DNA of 64,000 bases from Streptomyces rishiriensis (lineage in GTDB: Bacteria; Actinomycetota; Actinomycetes; Streptomycetales; Streptomycetaceae), in the NCBI RefSeq assembly GCF_030815485.1, contig NZ_JAUSWV010000002.1, positions 3,844,001 through 3,908,000 of the forward strand. Direction: 5' to 3'. The position numbers and the translations under genes are program-made. The notes under the pieces are model-generated. The model was not told the DNA's origin, did no database searches, and worked only from the letters and a program-made list of their open reading frames with translations. Shown piece by piece: positions 56,294-64,000 of this stretch (position 1 is the stretch's first letter; every line of letters begins with the position of its first letter).

Positions 56294-56545
56294 GTGCGTG
56301 ACAAAACCCAAACGAATTCCGCCGCTCCCGGTGACCGACTGATCCGTGCCGGTGCCATCGTGTTCTTCGTCGGCGCCGTGGCCACACTGGTCACAGTCGC
56401 CCCACTCCTTCTCGATACGACGCCTTTTCCGACGTACATGTTCGGGTTGAGCATGTTCATGGGCGTCGGATTCCTCATCGCGGGCGCGGGCGTCCTGCGA
56501 TCGGTCGCCGCGGGCCGGCGTCAGGCGCGGGGCGCCGTGCGATAG
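56294..56545 (+). CDS. Two-span small membrane protein
   Basis: 83 residues from GTG 56294. TACCCT (56282-56287) ends 6 nt upstream (leaderless). There are two hydrophobic helices, about 17-38 and 48-68, with a short loop and a basic tail RSVAAGRRQARG. It is not assignable to a named family. Its 3' end overlaps the convergent HAD gene by 25 bp, so transcripts collide there. Confidence 0.75.
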   Translation: MRDKTQTNSAAPGDRLIRAGAIVFFVGAVATLVTVAPLLLDTTPFPTYMFGLSMFMGVGFLIAGAGVLRSVAAGRRQARGAVR

Positions 56546-57159
56546 GTCTCGAGGTGACCGGCCAGCCAGGCCGGGAATTCGGTGAGGTCGGTGAGCACGA
56601 CATCCGCACCGGCGCTCCGCAGTTCCTCCGCATCGATCGGCCCGGTCGGCACGGTCACCGACAGCGCCCCGGCGGCGCGCGCGCCGAGCACGTCGCCCAC
56701 GTGGTCGCCGACGTAGACGCTCGCGCCGTGCTCACGCAGCGCCTGCGCCTTCTGCTCCGCCCAGAGGTTGCCGATGACCGCGTCGGGGCCGAGGCGCAGA
56801 TACTCCACCTGGAGCTTGGCGTTGGGCTCGTGCTTGGCCGTGACGATGATCGCCCGGCCGCCGGCCGCCCGCACCGCCGCGATCGACTCCCGGGCGCCGG
56901 GCAGCGCGGTCGCGCCGGTGACGCCGTGCTCGGGGTACAGGGAGCGGTACAGGTCTGCGACGGCCGCGACCCGCTCCGCCGGGTACCAGTGCGCCAGCTC
57001 GGTCTCGGGCGGCGGCCCGAGCCGGGTGACCACCAGATCGGCGTCGATGTACGTCCCCGTCCGCTCGGCGAGCGCCGCATAGGTGGCGCGGATGCCGGGC
57101 CGGGAGTCGATGAGGGTCATGTCGAGGTCGAAGCCGACGGTGAGCAGGGGTGACGTCAT
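56521..57159 (-). CDS. HAD-superfamily phosphatase (phosphoglycolate phosphatase-like)
   Basis: 212 residues from ATG 57159. CAGAAT ends 7 nt upstream on this strand (leaderless). Motif I is GFDLDMTLIDSRPG with the nucleophile Asp near residue 10, motif II IIVTAKHEPNAK near 98-110, the Lys in the same segment, and motif IV VYVGDHVGDVLGAR near 145-158. The alpha-helical cap inserted after motif I is of the Gph/beta-phosphoglucomutase type. It dephosphorylates small metabolites; the exact substrate is unknown. It overlaps the convergent gene by 25 bp. Confidence 0.9.
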   Translation of the reverse strand: MTSPLLTVGFDLDMTLIDSRPGIRATYAALAERTGTYIDADLVVTRLGPPPETELAHWYPAERVAAVADLYRSLYPEHGVTGATALPGARESIAAVRAAGGRAIIVTAKHEPNAKLQVEYLRLGPDAVIGNLWAEQKAQALREHGASVYVGDHVGDVLGARAAGALSVTVPTGPIDAEELRSAGADVVLTDLTEFPAWLAGHLETYRTAPRA

Positions 57160-57191
57160 GCGGCCCATTCTGCCTGGTCGGCGCGGCCCTC

Positions 57192-58211
57192 CTACCTGCG
57201 TTTCTGGGACCGCCAGACCAGGAACAGCGCCGATGCCACGGCCGCGCCCCGGATCACCCAGGGCCAGGTCTGGGCGACGGCGTCGTTCATGTGCCCGTCC
57301 GCGACGGGGTCGCCCCAGCGCCCCTCGGACCGTCCCCACAGCCAGACGATCCCGGCCGTGATCGCGAGCCCCGGCAGCCCCATGACGGCGAACTTCGTCT
57401 CCCGCTCGGTCAGCCGGCGCGAGGCGTAGGCGATGAGCCACCCGAGGATCAGCCCGAACCAGTTCCCGAGCGCCGCGCCGACGACGAGAGCACCGGCGGC
57501 GATCAGCAGCAGGGGGTTGCTCCAGCGGGCCCGTTCACCCGAGGACGAGCGCCGAAGGAGCCGCAGCCGACGCCGACGCGGCCGACCGCCGCCGCCGTCC
57601 GCACCCGGTTCCCCCTCACCCTCTTCCTCCCGCTCCTCCCCCTCCTCCTCGAGTTTCCTGGGCCGCGGAGGCTTGAGCAGATCCGCGATCTCCACTCCGC
57701 CGACGAACCCCGGCACGTCCTCGCCGATGCCCAGCGGGGTCGGCTCGTTCAGCCACCAGTCGGGCGTCCCGCGGCCGTCGCCCAGCTCGTGCGCCGGGGC
57801 GCGGTGCGGCGGGGACGCCACGTCGGAAGGCGCGGCGGGGGCGGCGGGGGCGGCGGGGGGCGGCGCGCCGGTCCGGGGCCGCGGCACGACCCGCCGGATG
57901 CCCTTCGGCCGCTCCGGCTCGTCCTCACGGTCGCGCTGCGCGGGCACGGAGGGCGGCGCCGGCGTCTGCGGCGCGTCGCCGCCGCGACCGGCCGCTGCGG
58001 CGACGATGTCGTCGGGACTGCCGAGGCGGTCGATGATGCGGCGGACGGCGGCGGGCGAGTCGACGACCGCCTTCGCCCGGCGCCGGTCGATCTCGTTGCG
58101 CAGCTCGGAGACGAGCCTCATCCGCGTGGCCGACGACAACTGCCGCTGCTGCGCGACATCCCCGACCCGGCTCAGATACTCGTAGACGACTTGGTCGCTC
58201 TCGATCCCCAC
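57192..58211 (-). CDS. HAAS-domain membrane protein with disordered linker
   Basis: 339 residues from GTG 58211. TAGCTT ends 6 nt before it (leaderless). The first ~75 residues (YEYLSRVGDVAQ, LVSELRNEIDRRR, IIDRLGSPDDIVA) form a HAAS-like helical domain, usually linked to PadR regulators or sigma-factor control. A ~150-residue Pro/Arg/Glu linker, including GEEREEEGEGE, is followed by three or four membrane helices (about 235-335). It probably senses or anchors at the membrane; the partner is unknown. Confidence 0.72.
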   Translation of the reverse strand: MGIESDQVVYEYLSRVGDVAQQRQLSSATRMRLVSELRNEIDRRRAKAVVDSPAAVRRIIDRLGSPDDIVAAAAGRGGDAPQTPAPPSVPAQRDREDEPERPKGIRRVVPRPRTGAPPPAAPAAPAAPSDVASPPHRAPAHELGDGRGTPDWWLNEPTPLGIGEDVPGFVGGVEIADLLKPPRPRKLEEEGEEREEEGEGEPGADGGGGRPRRRRLRLLRRSSSGERARWSNPLLLIAAGALVVGAALGNWFGLILGWLIAYASRRLTERETKFAVMGLPGLAITAGIVWLWGRSEGRWGDPVADGHMNDAVAQTWPWVIRGAAVASALFLVWRSQKRR

Positions 58212-58414
58212 GAGAAGAAGCTACCGCCTCCCCTCCCCCGCACCGCTCCTTCCATGCCGCCGCCCCGCATCACCGAGCCCGTGCGACGCCACCGGTCGGA
58301 CACCGGCCCGCACCACCCGGCCCGTCCGGCGATCGGGGACGAGGCCCCTCCAGGGCCGAAGCGGGGGTCCGGGGGCGCAGCCCCCGGGGGACGCCAACCG
58401 CTACCGTGGGCAAG

Positions 58415-61027
58415 ATGAGCACCGAGGACCAGCGGGCCCCCCGTTCCCTAGCGGCAGCGCTCCGCGCCCGGGACGACGCTTCCCTTGCCGCACTCCTGCG
58501 CGCCCGCCCCGACCTCATCACCCCGGTCCCCACCGACCTCACTCAGCTCGCCACCCGCGCCGGCACCCGCGCCTCCGTCGTCCGCGCGCTGGAGCGGCTC
58601 GACCGGTTCGCCCTCCAGACCGCGGAGGCGCTGGCCGTGGCCGGCGACCCGGCGACGTACGCCGAACTGCTCGGTCTGATGGCGGGCGACACCCGCGACC
58701 AGGCGGTCGCCGACGCCCTGCCCGGCGCCCTGGCCGCGCTGCGGGAACAGGCCCTGGTCTGGGGCGACGAGGGCAGCCTCCGCCTCGTCCGCACCGCCCG
58801 GGAACTGCTCGCGCCGTCCGCGCAGCACCCCTCCCCGACGGGGCTCGGGCCGAGCGTGCGGGAGGCGACGGCGGGCATGTCCCCGGGCCGGATCCAGGAG
58901 CTGGTGGTGGCGGCCGGGCTGCCGTCCACGCACGACTCGGTGTCCGCCGCCGGCGCGCTCACCGCCCTGTTCACGCACCGCAGGAAGATGGCCGCCCTGC
59001 TCGCGAAGGCGCCCGCCGACTCCGTCGACGTCCTGAAGCGGCTGATGTGGGGGCCACCGTACGGGCAGGTCACGGCCGATCCGGGGGCACGGCTGCGCTG
59101 GCTGCTCGATCGCGGGCTGCTGCTGCCTACGGCGCCCGGAACCGTCGTCCTGCCCCGCGAGGTGGCCCTGCACCTGCGCGAGGGCCGGGCCCACCGCGCG
59201 GCGGAACCCGTGCCGCCCACGGTCGAGGCACTCGCCACGCACCGTCCACAGGTGGTGGACGCGACGGCGGCCGGGCAGGCGTACACGGCGTTGGCGACCG
59301 TGGAGGAGCTGCTGAAGGACTGGCACGAGGGCGGCCCCGCGGTCCTGCGGGCCGGCGGGCTGAGCGTGCGCGACCTCAAGCGGACGGCCGTGGCCCTCGA
59401 CGTGTCCGAGCCGATGGCCGCGTTCTGGGTGGAGCTGGCGTACGCGGCCGGGCTGCTCGCCTCGGACGGGGAGGCCGAGGAGCGGTACGCGGCCACCCCG
59501 GAGTACGACGAGTGGCTGGAGCGGGCCCCCGCCGACCGGTGGGCGCAGCTCGCGCAGGCCTGGCTGGCGGCGACCCGGACGTCCGGGGTGGTCGGCGGCC
59601 GGGACCTCAAGGAACGGGCCCTGTCGGCGTTGGGGCCCGGCCTGGACCGGTCCGCCGCGCCCGAGGTGCGCCATCGCGTGCTGACCCTGCTGGCCGGGCT
59701 GCCCGAGGGCGCCGCGCCGGACCCGGAGGCGGTGCTGGCCCGGCTGCGCTGGGAGCGCCCGCTGCGCGGACCGCAGAGCCGGCAGAGCCCGCAGGCTCAA
59801 CAGGGCTCGCAGGGCTCCGAGGGCGACGACGACCTGCGTTCCCGGCTGGCCCGCTGGACCCTGACGGAGGCCGAGCTGCTGGGCGTGACCGGCCGCGGCG
59901 CGCTGTCGGCGCACGGGCGGGCGCTGCTGGGGGCACGGTCCGCGACCGGACCGGCCACCGCCGCCGCGACCGCGCGGACCGGCCCGACCGGCCCGACCGG
60001 CCCCGGCGACAAGCTCCCCGTGCCGCACCGCGCGACCGCCGCCGGATCCTCCGCCGCGCCCCTCTCGCCTCCCGAGCAGGCCGTGGCCACGGCGGCCGCC
60101 GCCCGTCTGCTCGCCCCGCTGCTGCCCGAGCCCCTGGACCACGTCCTGCTCCAGGCCGACCTGACCGCGGTCGCCCCCGGCCCGCTGCGGCGCCCGCTGG
60201 CCGACGTGCTGAGCGTCCTCGCGGATGTCGAGTCCAAGGGCGGCGCGACCGTCTACCGCTTCACACCCGGTTCGGTGCGCCGCGCCCTGGACGCCGGCCG
60301 CAGCGCCTCCGACCTGCACGCCTTCCTCGCCGAGCACTCCCGTACGCCGGTGCCGCAGCCGCTGGCGTACCTGATCGACGACGTGGCCCGTCGGCACGGC
60401 CATCTGCGGGTGGGCGCGGCCTCGGCCTACGTCCGCTGCGACGACGACGCCCTGCTGAACGAGATCCTGGCCGACAAGCGCGCCGCCGCCCTGCGCCTGC
60501 GCCGCCTGGCCCCGACGGTGCTCGCGACCCAGGCCGACCCGGCGGCCCTCCTCGAGGGTCTGCGCTCGATGGGCTTCGCGCCCGCCGCCGAGTCGGCCGA
60601 GGGGGATGTCCTGATCACCCGCGCCCATGCCCACCGCACCCCGCCCCGCACGGCCCCCGAGCCGGTGCCGGACGGTCCGCCGGTGCCCGACACCACCCTG
60701 CTCACCGCGGCGATCCGCGCGATCAGAGCGGGCGACCTGGCCGCCACGGCTCCCCGCAAGCCGGCCGAGGACGCCGCCCCGCTCGCCCCGGGCGAACTGC
60801 CCCGGACCAGCTCCGCCGAGACCCTCGCCACCATGCAGGCCGCCGTCCTCACCGGCGAGGCCCTGTGGATCGGCTACGTCAACGCCGAAGGCACCGCCAG
60901 CCAGCGCGTCATCGCCCCGGTCCGGGTGGAGGGGGGCTTCGTGACGGCGTACGACCACACGGCGGACGAAGTCCGCACGTACCCGCTGCACCGGATCACG
61001 GGAGTCGCGGAACTGGCGGACGACTGA
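58415..61027 (+). CDS. Helicase-associated (Helicase_C_3, XPB/Ssl2-like) protein
   Basis: 870 residues from ATG 58415. TACCGT ends 7 nt upstream (leaderless). The N-terminal half has winged-helix-like repeats (LATRAGTRASVVRALERLDR). The centre (about 545-740, PLLPEPLDHVLLQADLTAVA ... VYRFTPGSVRRALDAGRS) is the XPB/Ssl2-related Helicase_C_3 domain, and the C-terminus (LWIGYVNAEGTASQRVIAPV) is WYL-like. There is no Walker A, so it is not itself a helicase. Lying 0.8 kb from the XPB helicase, it may be its partner in DNA repair or transcription-coupled processes (inference). Confidence 0.8.
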   Translation: MSTEDQRAPRSLAAALRARDDASLAALLRARPDLITPVPTDLTQLATRAGTRASVVRALERLDRFALQTAEALAVAGDPATYAELLGLMAGDTRDQAVADALPGALAALREQALVWGDEGSLRLVRTARELLAPSAQHPSPTGLGPSVREATAGMSPGRIQELVVAAGLPSTHDSVSAAGALTALFTHRRKMAALLAKAPADSVDVLKRLMWGPPYGQVTADPGARLRWLLDRGLLLPTAPGTVVLPREVALHLREGRAHRAAEPVPPTVEALATHRPQVVDATAAGQAYTALATVEELLKDWHEGGPAVLRAGGLSVRDLKRTAVALDVSEPMAAFWVELAYAAGLLASDGEAEERYAATPEYDEWLERAPADRWAQLAQAWLAATRTSGVVGGRDLKERALSALGPGLDRSAAPEVRHRVLTLLAGLPEGAAPDPEAVLARLRWERPLRGPQSRQSPQAQQGSQGSEGDDDLRSRLARWTLTEAELLGVTGRGALSAHGRALLGARSATGPATAAATARTGPTGPTGPGDKLPVPHRATAAGSSAAPLSPPEQAVATAAAARLLAPLLPEPLDHVLLQADLTAVAPGPLRRPLADVLSVLADVESKGGATVYRFTPGSVRRALDAGRSASDLHAFLAEHSRTPVPQPLAYLIDDVARRHGHLRVGAASAYVRCDDDALLNEILADKRAAALRLRRLAPTVLATQADPAALLEGLRSMGFAPAAESAEGDVLITRAHAHRTPPRTAPEPVPDGPPVPDTTLLTAAIRAIRAGDLAATAPRKPAEDAAPLAPGELPRTSSAETLATMQAAVLTGEALWIGYVNAEGTASQRVIAPVRVEGGFVTAYDHTADEVRTYPLHRITGVAELADD

Positions 61028-61135
61028 CCCCGAAACGACCGGCAGACGCACGACCGCCGGACACCCGGCCGCAAGGCACCCGGCCGCCGGTTCAGGGACC
61101 GCCGGTCGGATGGCGTCGGGCCGGGGCCCGGCCGG

Positions 61136-61681
61136 TCAGCATTCTGCGACGGAGGCGTCCGCGGGCAGGCCGAAGTGGGCGCGGGCCGTGGCCTCCAGGG
61201 CGCGGGACGACATCGGGTCCTGGAGGGAGGGCCTGGTGAAGACCCCGAAGTGGGATTCCGTCCACCGCCCGTAACCGTCGCCGTCCGGCGGCTCCTCGCG
61301 GGAGACGACCCGGTAGCCCCCGGCAGCCACCTCGTCCCGCCGCAAACGCACCACCTGCGGATACTGTCCGGCGCCGCACTCGACCAGGCCGTCGCCCTGC
61401 ACCCCGTACTCGACGCACAGCGTGTTGACGCCGGCCCGCACCTCGCCCGCGTGCTCCTCCAGTTCGAGCGCCTCCGCCCGGCAGAACCAGCGGGCCCGGA
61501 GCGCGGGCGCGGTCTCGCCGCCCCGCGACTCCGCCGCGATCCTGGCCTCGATCACCGGCCGTACCTCGCCCCACAACCGCCCGTCGATGTCCGCGGGCCA
61601 CATCACCCAGGTGCCCGTGGCCGCCAGCACCGCCGCGGCTCCCACGCCGACCGCACCTCTGCGGAACGACAGGACCGACAT
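61136..61681 (-). CDS. Exported or membrane-anchored protein of unknown function
   Basis: 181 residues from ATG 61681, with GGGGAG 7 nt upstream. One N-terminal hydrophobic helix (about 9-27) follows a basic start, acting as a signal or anchor. The external part has three Cys (RWFCRAEAL, NTLCVEYG, LVECGAG) plus a C-terminal one (SVAEC) and ends with GLPADASVAEC. It lies between the two XPB-related genes but in the opposite direction. No family is recognised. Confidence 0.7.
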   Translation of the reverse strand: MSVLSFRRGAVGVGAAAVLAATGTWVMWPADIDGRLWGEVRPVIEARIAAESRGGETAPALRARWFCRAEALELEEHAGEVRAGVNTLCVEYGVQGDGLVECGAGQYPQVVRLRRDEVAAGGYRVVSREEPPDGDGYGRWTESHFGVFTRPSLQDPMSSRALEATARAHFGLPADASVAEC

Positions 61682-61842
61682 ACCGTGACTCCCCACCGCG
61701 TCGCGTCGATCGCGCTGCTCCCCCGGTCAGACCCACGAACGCAGGTCAGGGTTGCGCGGGGCCGCCGGGAAGAAGCGGGCCACCGCTACGGCGCGCCGTA
61801 CGGCACACTGGAGGTTTGGCCCGTGCGGAAGGGATGGCGTAC

Positions 61843-63489
61843 GTGAACGGACCGCTGATCGTCCAGTCGGACAAGACTCTGCTCCTGGAGGTCGACCATG
61901 AGCAGGCGGACGACTGCCGTCGTGCCATCGCGCCGTTCGCGGAGCTGGAGCGCGCGCCGGAGCACATCCACACCTACCGGCTGACGCCGCTGGGCCTGTG
62001 GAACGCGCGGGCCGCCGGGCACGACGCCGAGCAGGTCGTGGACGCGCTCGTGCAGTACAGCCGCTACCCGGTGCCGCACGCGCTGCTCGTCGACATCGCC
62101 GAGACGATGGACCGCTACGGCCGTCTGACCCTGAGCAAGCACCCGGCGCACGGCCTCGTGCTCACCACCACCGACCGGCCGGTGCTGGAGGAGATCCTGC
62201 GCTCCAAGCGAGTCGCTCCGCTGGTCGGCGTCCGGATCGACCCGGACAGCGTCGCCGTGCACCCCTCCGAGCGCGGTCAGATCAAGCAGACGCTGCTGAA
62301 GCTCGGCTGGCCGGCCGAGGACCTCGCGGGATACGTCGACGGCGAGGCGCATCCGATCGAGCTGGCCGAGGACGGCTGGGCGCTGCGGCCCTACCAGAAG
62401 CAGGCGGTGGAGAACTTCTGGCACGGCGGCAGCGGGGTCGTGGTGCTGCCGTGCGGTGCGGGCAAGACCCTGGTCGGCGCCGGGGCGATGGCCCAGGCGA
62501 AGTCGACCACGCTGATCCTCGTCACGAACACCGTCTCCGCACGGCAGTGGAAGCACGAGCTGGTGAAGCGGACGTCGCTGACCGAGGAGGAGATCGGCGA
62601 GTACAGCGGGACGCGCAAGGAGATCCGGCCGGTCACCATCGCCACGTACCAGGTGCTCACGACCCGGCGGAAGGGCGTCTACCCGCACCTGGAGCTGTTC
62701 GACTCCCGGGACTGGGGGCTCATCCTCTACGACGAGGTGCACCTGCTGCCGGCTCCGGTGTTCAAGTTCACGGCGGATCTCCAGGCACGTCGGCGTCTCG
62801 GCCTGACCGCGACCCTCGTCCGCGAGGACGGCCGTGAGTCGGACGTGTTCTCCCTGATCGGTCCGAAGCGGTTCGACGCGCCGTGGAAGGAGATCGAGGC
62901 GCAGGGCTACATCGCGCCCGCGGACTGCGTCGAGGTCCGGGTGAACCTGACGGACTCCGAGCGGCTGGCGTACGCGACCGCCGAGGCGGAGGAGAAGTAC
63001 CGCTTCTGCGCGACGACGGCGACGAAGCGCAAGGTGACGGAGGCGCTCGTCCGCCGCTTCGCGGGCCAGCAGATCCTGGTCATCGGCCAGTACATCGACC
63101 AGCTGGACGAGCTGGGCGAGCACCTGAACGCTCCGGTGATCAAGGGCGAGACCTCCAACGCGCAGCGCGAGAAGCTCTTCGACGCCTTCCGGCAGGGTGA
63201 GATCAGCGTCCTGGTGGTGTCCAAGGTCGCGAACTTCTCGATCGACCTGCCGGAGGCGACGGTCGCCATCCAGGTGTCGGGCACCTTCGGCTCCCGTCAG
63301 GAGGAGGCCCAGCGACTGGGCCGGGTCCTGCGCCCGAAGGCGGACGGCCACCAGGCCCACTTCTACTCGGTGGTGGCACGGGACACCCTCGACCAGGACT
63401 TCGCGGCGCACCGCCAGCGCTTCCTGGCGGAACAGGGCTACGCGTACCGGATCATGGACGCGGACGAGCTGCTCGCGGGTGAGGCCTGA
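61843..63489 (+). CDS. DNA repair helicase XPB (bacterial type)
   Basis: 548 residues from GTG 61843, chosen because GGAAGGG is 9 nt upstream and the product then begins NGPLIVQSDKTLLLEVDHE as in mycobacterial XPB. In-frame ATG 61834 and TTG 61816 are alternatives. The N-terminal damage-recognition domain (1-175) is followed by superfamily-2 motifs: Walker A PCGAGKT (203-209), DEVH (297-300), the XPB-specific RED (REDG, 327-330) and motif VI QRLGRVLRPK. It unwinds 3'-5' and is thought to act in DNA repair. It stands next to a Helicase_C_3 protein. Confidence 0.94.
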   Translation: MNGPLIVQSDKTLLLEVDHEQADDCRRAIAPFAELERAPEHIHTYRLTPLGLWNARAAGHDAEQVVDALVQYSRYPVPHALLVDIAETMDRYGRLTLSKHPAHGLVLTTTDRPVLEEILRSKRVAPLVGVRIDPDSVAVHPSERGQIKQTLLKLGWPAEDLAGYVDGEAHPIELAEDGWALRPYQKQAVENFWHGGSGVVVLPCGAGKTLVGAGAMAQAKSTTLILVTNTVSARQWKHELVKRTSLTEEEIGEYSGTRKEIRPVTIATYQVLTTRRKGVYPHLELFDSRDWGLILYDEVHLLPAPVFKFTADLQARRRLGLTATLVREDGRESDVFSLIGPKRFDAPWKEIEAQGYIAPADCVEVRVNLTDSERLAYATAEAEEKYRFCATTATKRKVTEALVRRFAGQQILVIGQYIDQLDELGEHLNAPVIKGETSNAQREKLFDAFRQGEISVLVVSKVANFSIDLPEATVAIQVSGTFGSRQEEAQRLGRVLRPKADGHQAHFYSVVARDTLDQDFAAHRQRFLAEQGYAYRIMDADELLAGEA

Positions 63490-63490
63490 G

Positions 63491-63682
63491 TCATCCGCGG
63501 CGGCGGACGCCCGCTTCCTCGCCGTACCCGCCGAGAATGATCACGTCGAAGGCGGCGCCCGCGAAGACCTTCACGGCGCGCAGGGCGTCGCCGAGACGGT
63601 GGCGGTGCAGGTCGGGCGTATCGGACAGGGAGGTCGCGCCGGACGGGCGACCGGGGGCCGGGGTGATGGTCGCAGCACTCAT
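63491..63682 (-). CDS. Small hypothetical protein
   Basis: 63 residues from ATG 63682, with GGAG 6 nt upstream. A polar N-terminus (TITPAPGRPSGATSLSDTPD) leads to a helix LGDALRAVKVFAGAAFDVII, possibly membrane-associated, then GGYGEEAGVRRRG. It is convergent with the XPB gene, leaving only 1 nt between stops. No named family. Confidence 0.55.
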   Translation of the reverse strand: MSAATITPAPGRPSGATSLSDTPDLHRHRLGDALRAVKVFAGAAFDVIILGGYGEEAGVRRRG

Positions 63683-63862
63683 GTCTCCATGATGCGAGCC
63701 GCGGCGTAAAGCGGGCATCGGTCCCAGGTCCCCATTCGGCGTACTACTCCGGTACACCTGCGGGCGGGGTGTCCCCTACGGGACGGACGGCCGTCGGGCA
63801 GGGGTGGGAGGGCTCCCGGTGGACGGAGCGGGCCGGCACCGGGAGGCGTCCCGATAAACGCG

Positions 63863-63893
63863 TTGGCACGCCTCTCTCTCGTTCACCTACAAT
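63863..63893 (+). promoter_or_regulatory. HrdB-like promoter
   Basis: TTGGCA (63863-63868), a 19-bp spacer and TACAAT (63888-63893), a very good -10. The start codon is ~100 nt downstream, leaving a real 5' leader, unlike the many leaderless genes here. Confidence 0.55.
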
Positions 63894-63992
63894 CTCCGCT
63901 CTTGCCCGCCTCCCTTTCCGGAGTGCCGCCGTCCGGACGGAAACCGGACGGACCCACCCCAGCGCCCCCTCAGCCGGTCCGGAGGCACCCCC

Positions 63993-64000
63993 TTGTCCAC
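63993..64000 (+). CDS. First codons of a gene cut by the window end
   Basis: A TTG at 63993 follows CCGGAGG 7 nt upstream and reads TTG-TCC-AC. It is inferred only from the ribosome site and the upstream promoter. Confidence 0.4.

Larger units (their letters stand above)
63683..64000. other. Upstream region of the next gene
   Basis: 318 bp. It contains the promoter at 63863-63893, inverted GTCCGG/CCGGAC motifs in 63935-63952 that may form a leader hairpin, and the first codons of a gene at the window edge. Nothing else is seen. Confidence 0.5.

Overview
The window is high-GC actinobacterial DNA and almost certainly comes from a Streptomyces chromosome core. The evidence is strongly G/C-biased third codon positions, frequent GTG starts, an IdeR/DtxR-type iron regulator, an MqnB/MqnD menaquinone pair, a perfect CebR-type operator in front of a cellulase, and many TAnnnT boxes placed 6-7 nt before start codons (leaderless genes). 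From memory, the gene order resembles the Streptomyces coelicolor SCO4320-SCO4410 segment (dmdR1, cinnamate:CoA ligase, serC, mqnB/mqnD, XPB helicase). I could not align anything to confirm this. No tRNA, rRNA, CRISPR array, prophage or insertion sequence is visible.

Layout. 1-6.7 kb: the 5' part of a Gln/Pro/Tyr-rich protein, an NsdA-like TPR regulator, a Prim-Pol domain protein, an ABC exporter pair and an alpha/beta hydrolase whose nucleophile position is Ala. 6.7-11 kb: the iron regulator dmdR1/desR with a strongly SD-preceded antisense frame that may be the adm counterpart, a SIS protein, a PAS/GAF sensor and a GNAT. 11-15 kb: a short promoter-driven transcript with a 12-codon ORF, then a leader-peptide-like ORF before an Fe(II)/2-oxoglutarate-type oxygenase, a second citrate synthase and PdxH.

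14.9-25.3 kb: one eight-gene leftward unit, in transcription order a TIGR03084-like protein, an AtuA-like protein, acyl-CoA carboxylase beta, acyl-CoA carboxylase alpha, acyl-CoA dehydrogenase, a cinnamate-type CoA ligase, enoyl-CoA hydratase and a TetR regulator. Its content matches the acyclic-terpene/leucine (Atu/Liu) catabolic toolkit, and a perfect 12-bp palindrome lies upstream of the first gene. 25.9-37.6 kb: an EamA exporter, a FemX-like transferase, a large FAD/Fe-S oxidoreductase with a triplicated 3' end, serC, a GH5-CBM2 cellulase under a CebR box, a surface-anchored protein, an SGNH hydrolase and an aldo/keto reductase.

37.7-47 kb: a 29-residue membrane peptide gene, a 2'-5' RNA ligase-like protein, a GNAT, a MarR-MFS pair, a ribbon-helix-helix protein, an AzgA-type purine permease, DUF2530, a CtpE-like P-type ATPase whose 3' end runs into a relic copy of the neighbouring secreted-protein gene, and that secreted-protein gene itself. 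47-64 kb: a sacsin-like ATPase, a 21-bp minisatellite, DUF3027, an MFS protein, a lipoprotein with mqnB (apparent CTG start) and mqnD, a cold-shock protein, a HAD phosphatase, two membrane proteins, a Helicase_C_3 protein, a secreted protein, the XPB helicase and the start of one more gene.

A recurring theme is small tandem duplication, often taking in the 3' end and stop codon of a gene: the FAD oxidoreductase, the cellulase, carboxylase alpha, and the relic after the P-type ATPase.
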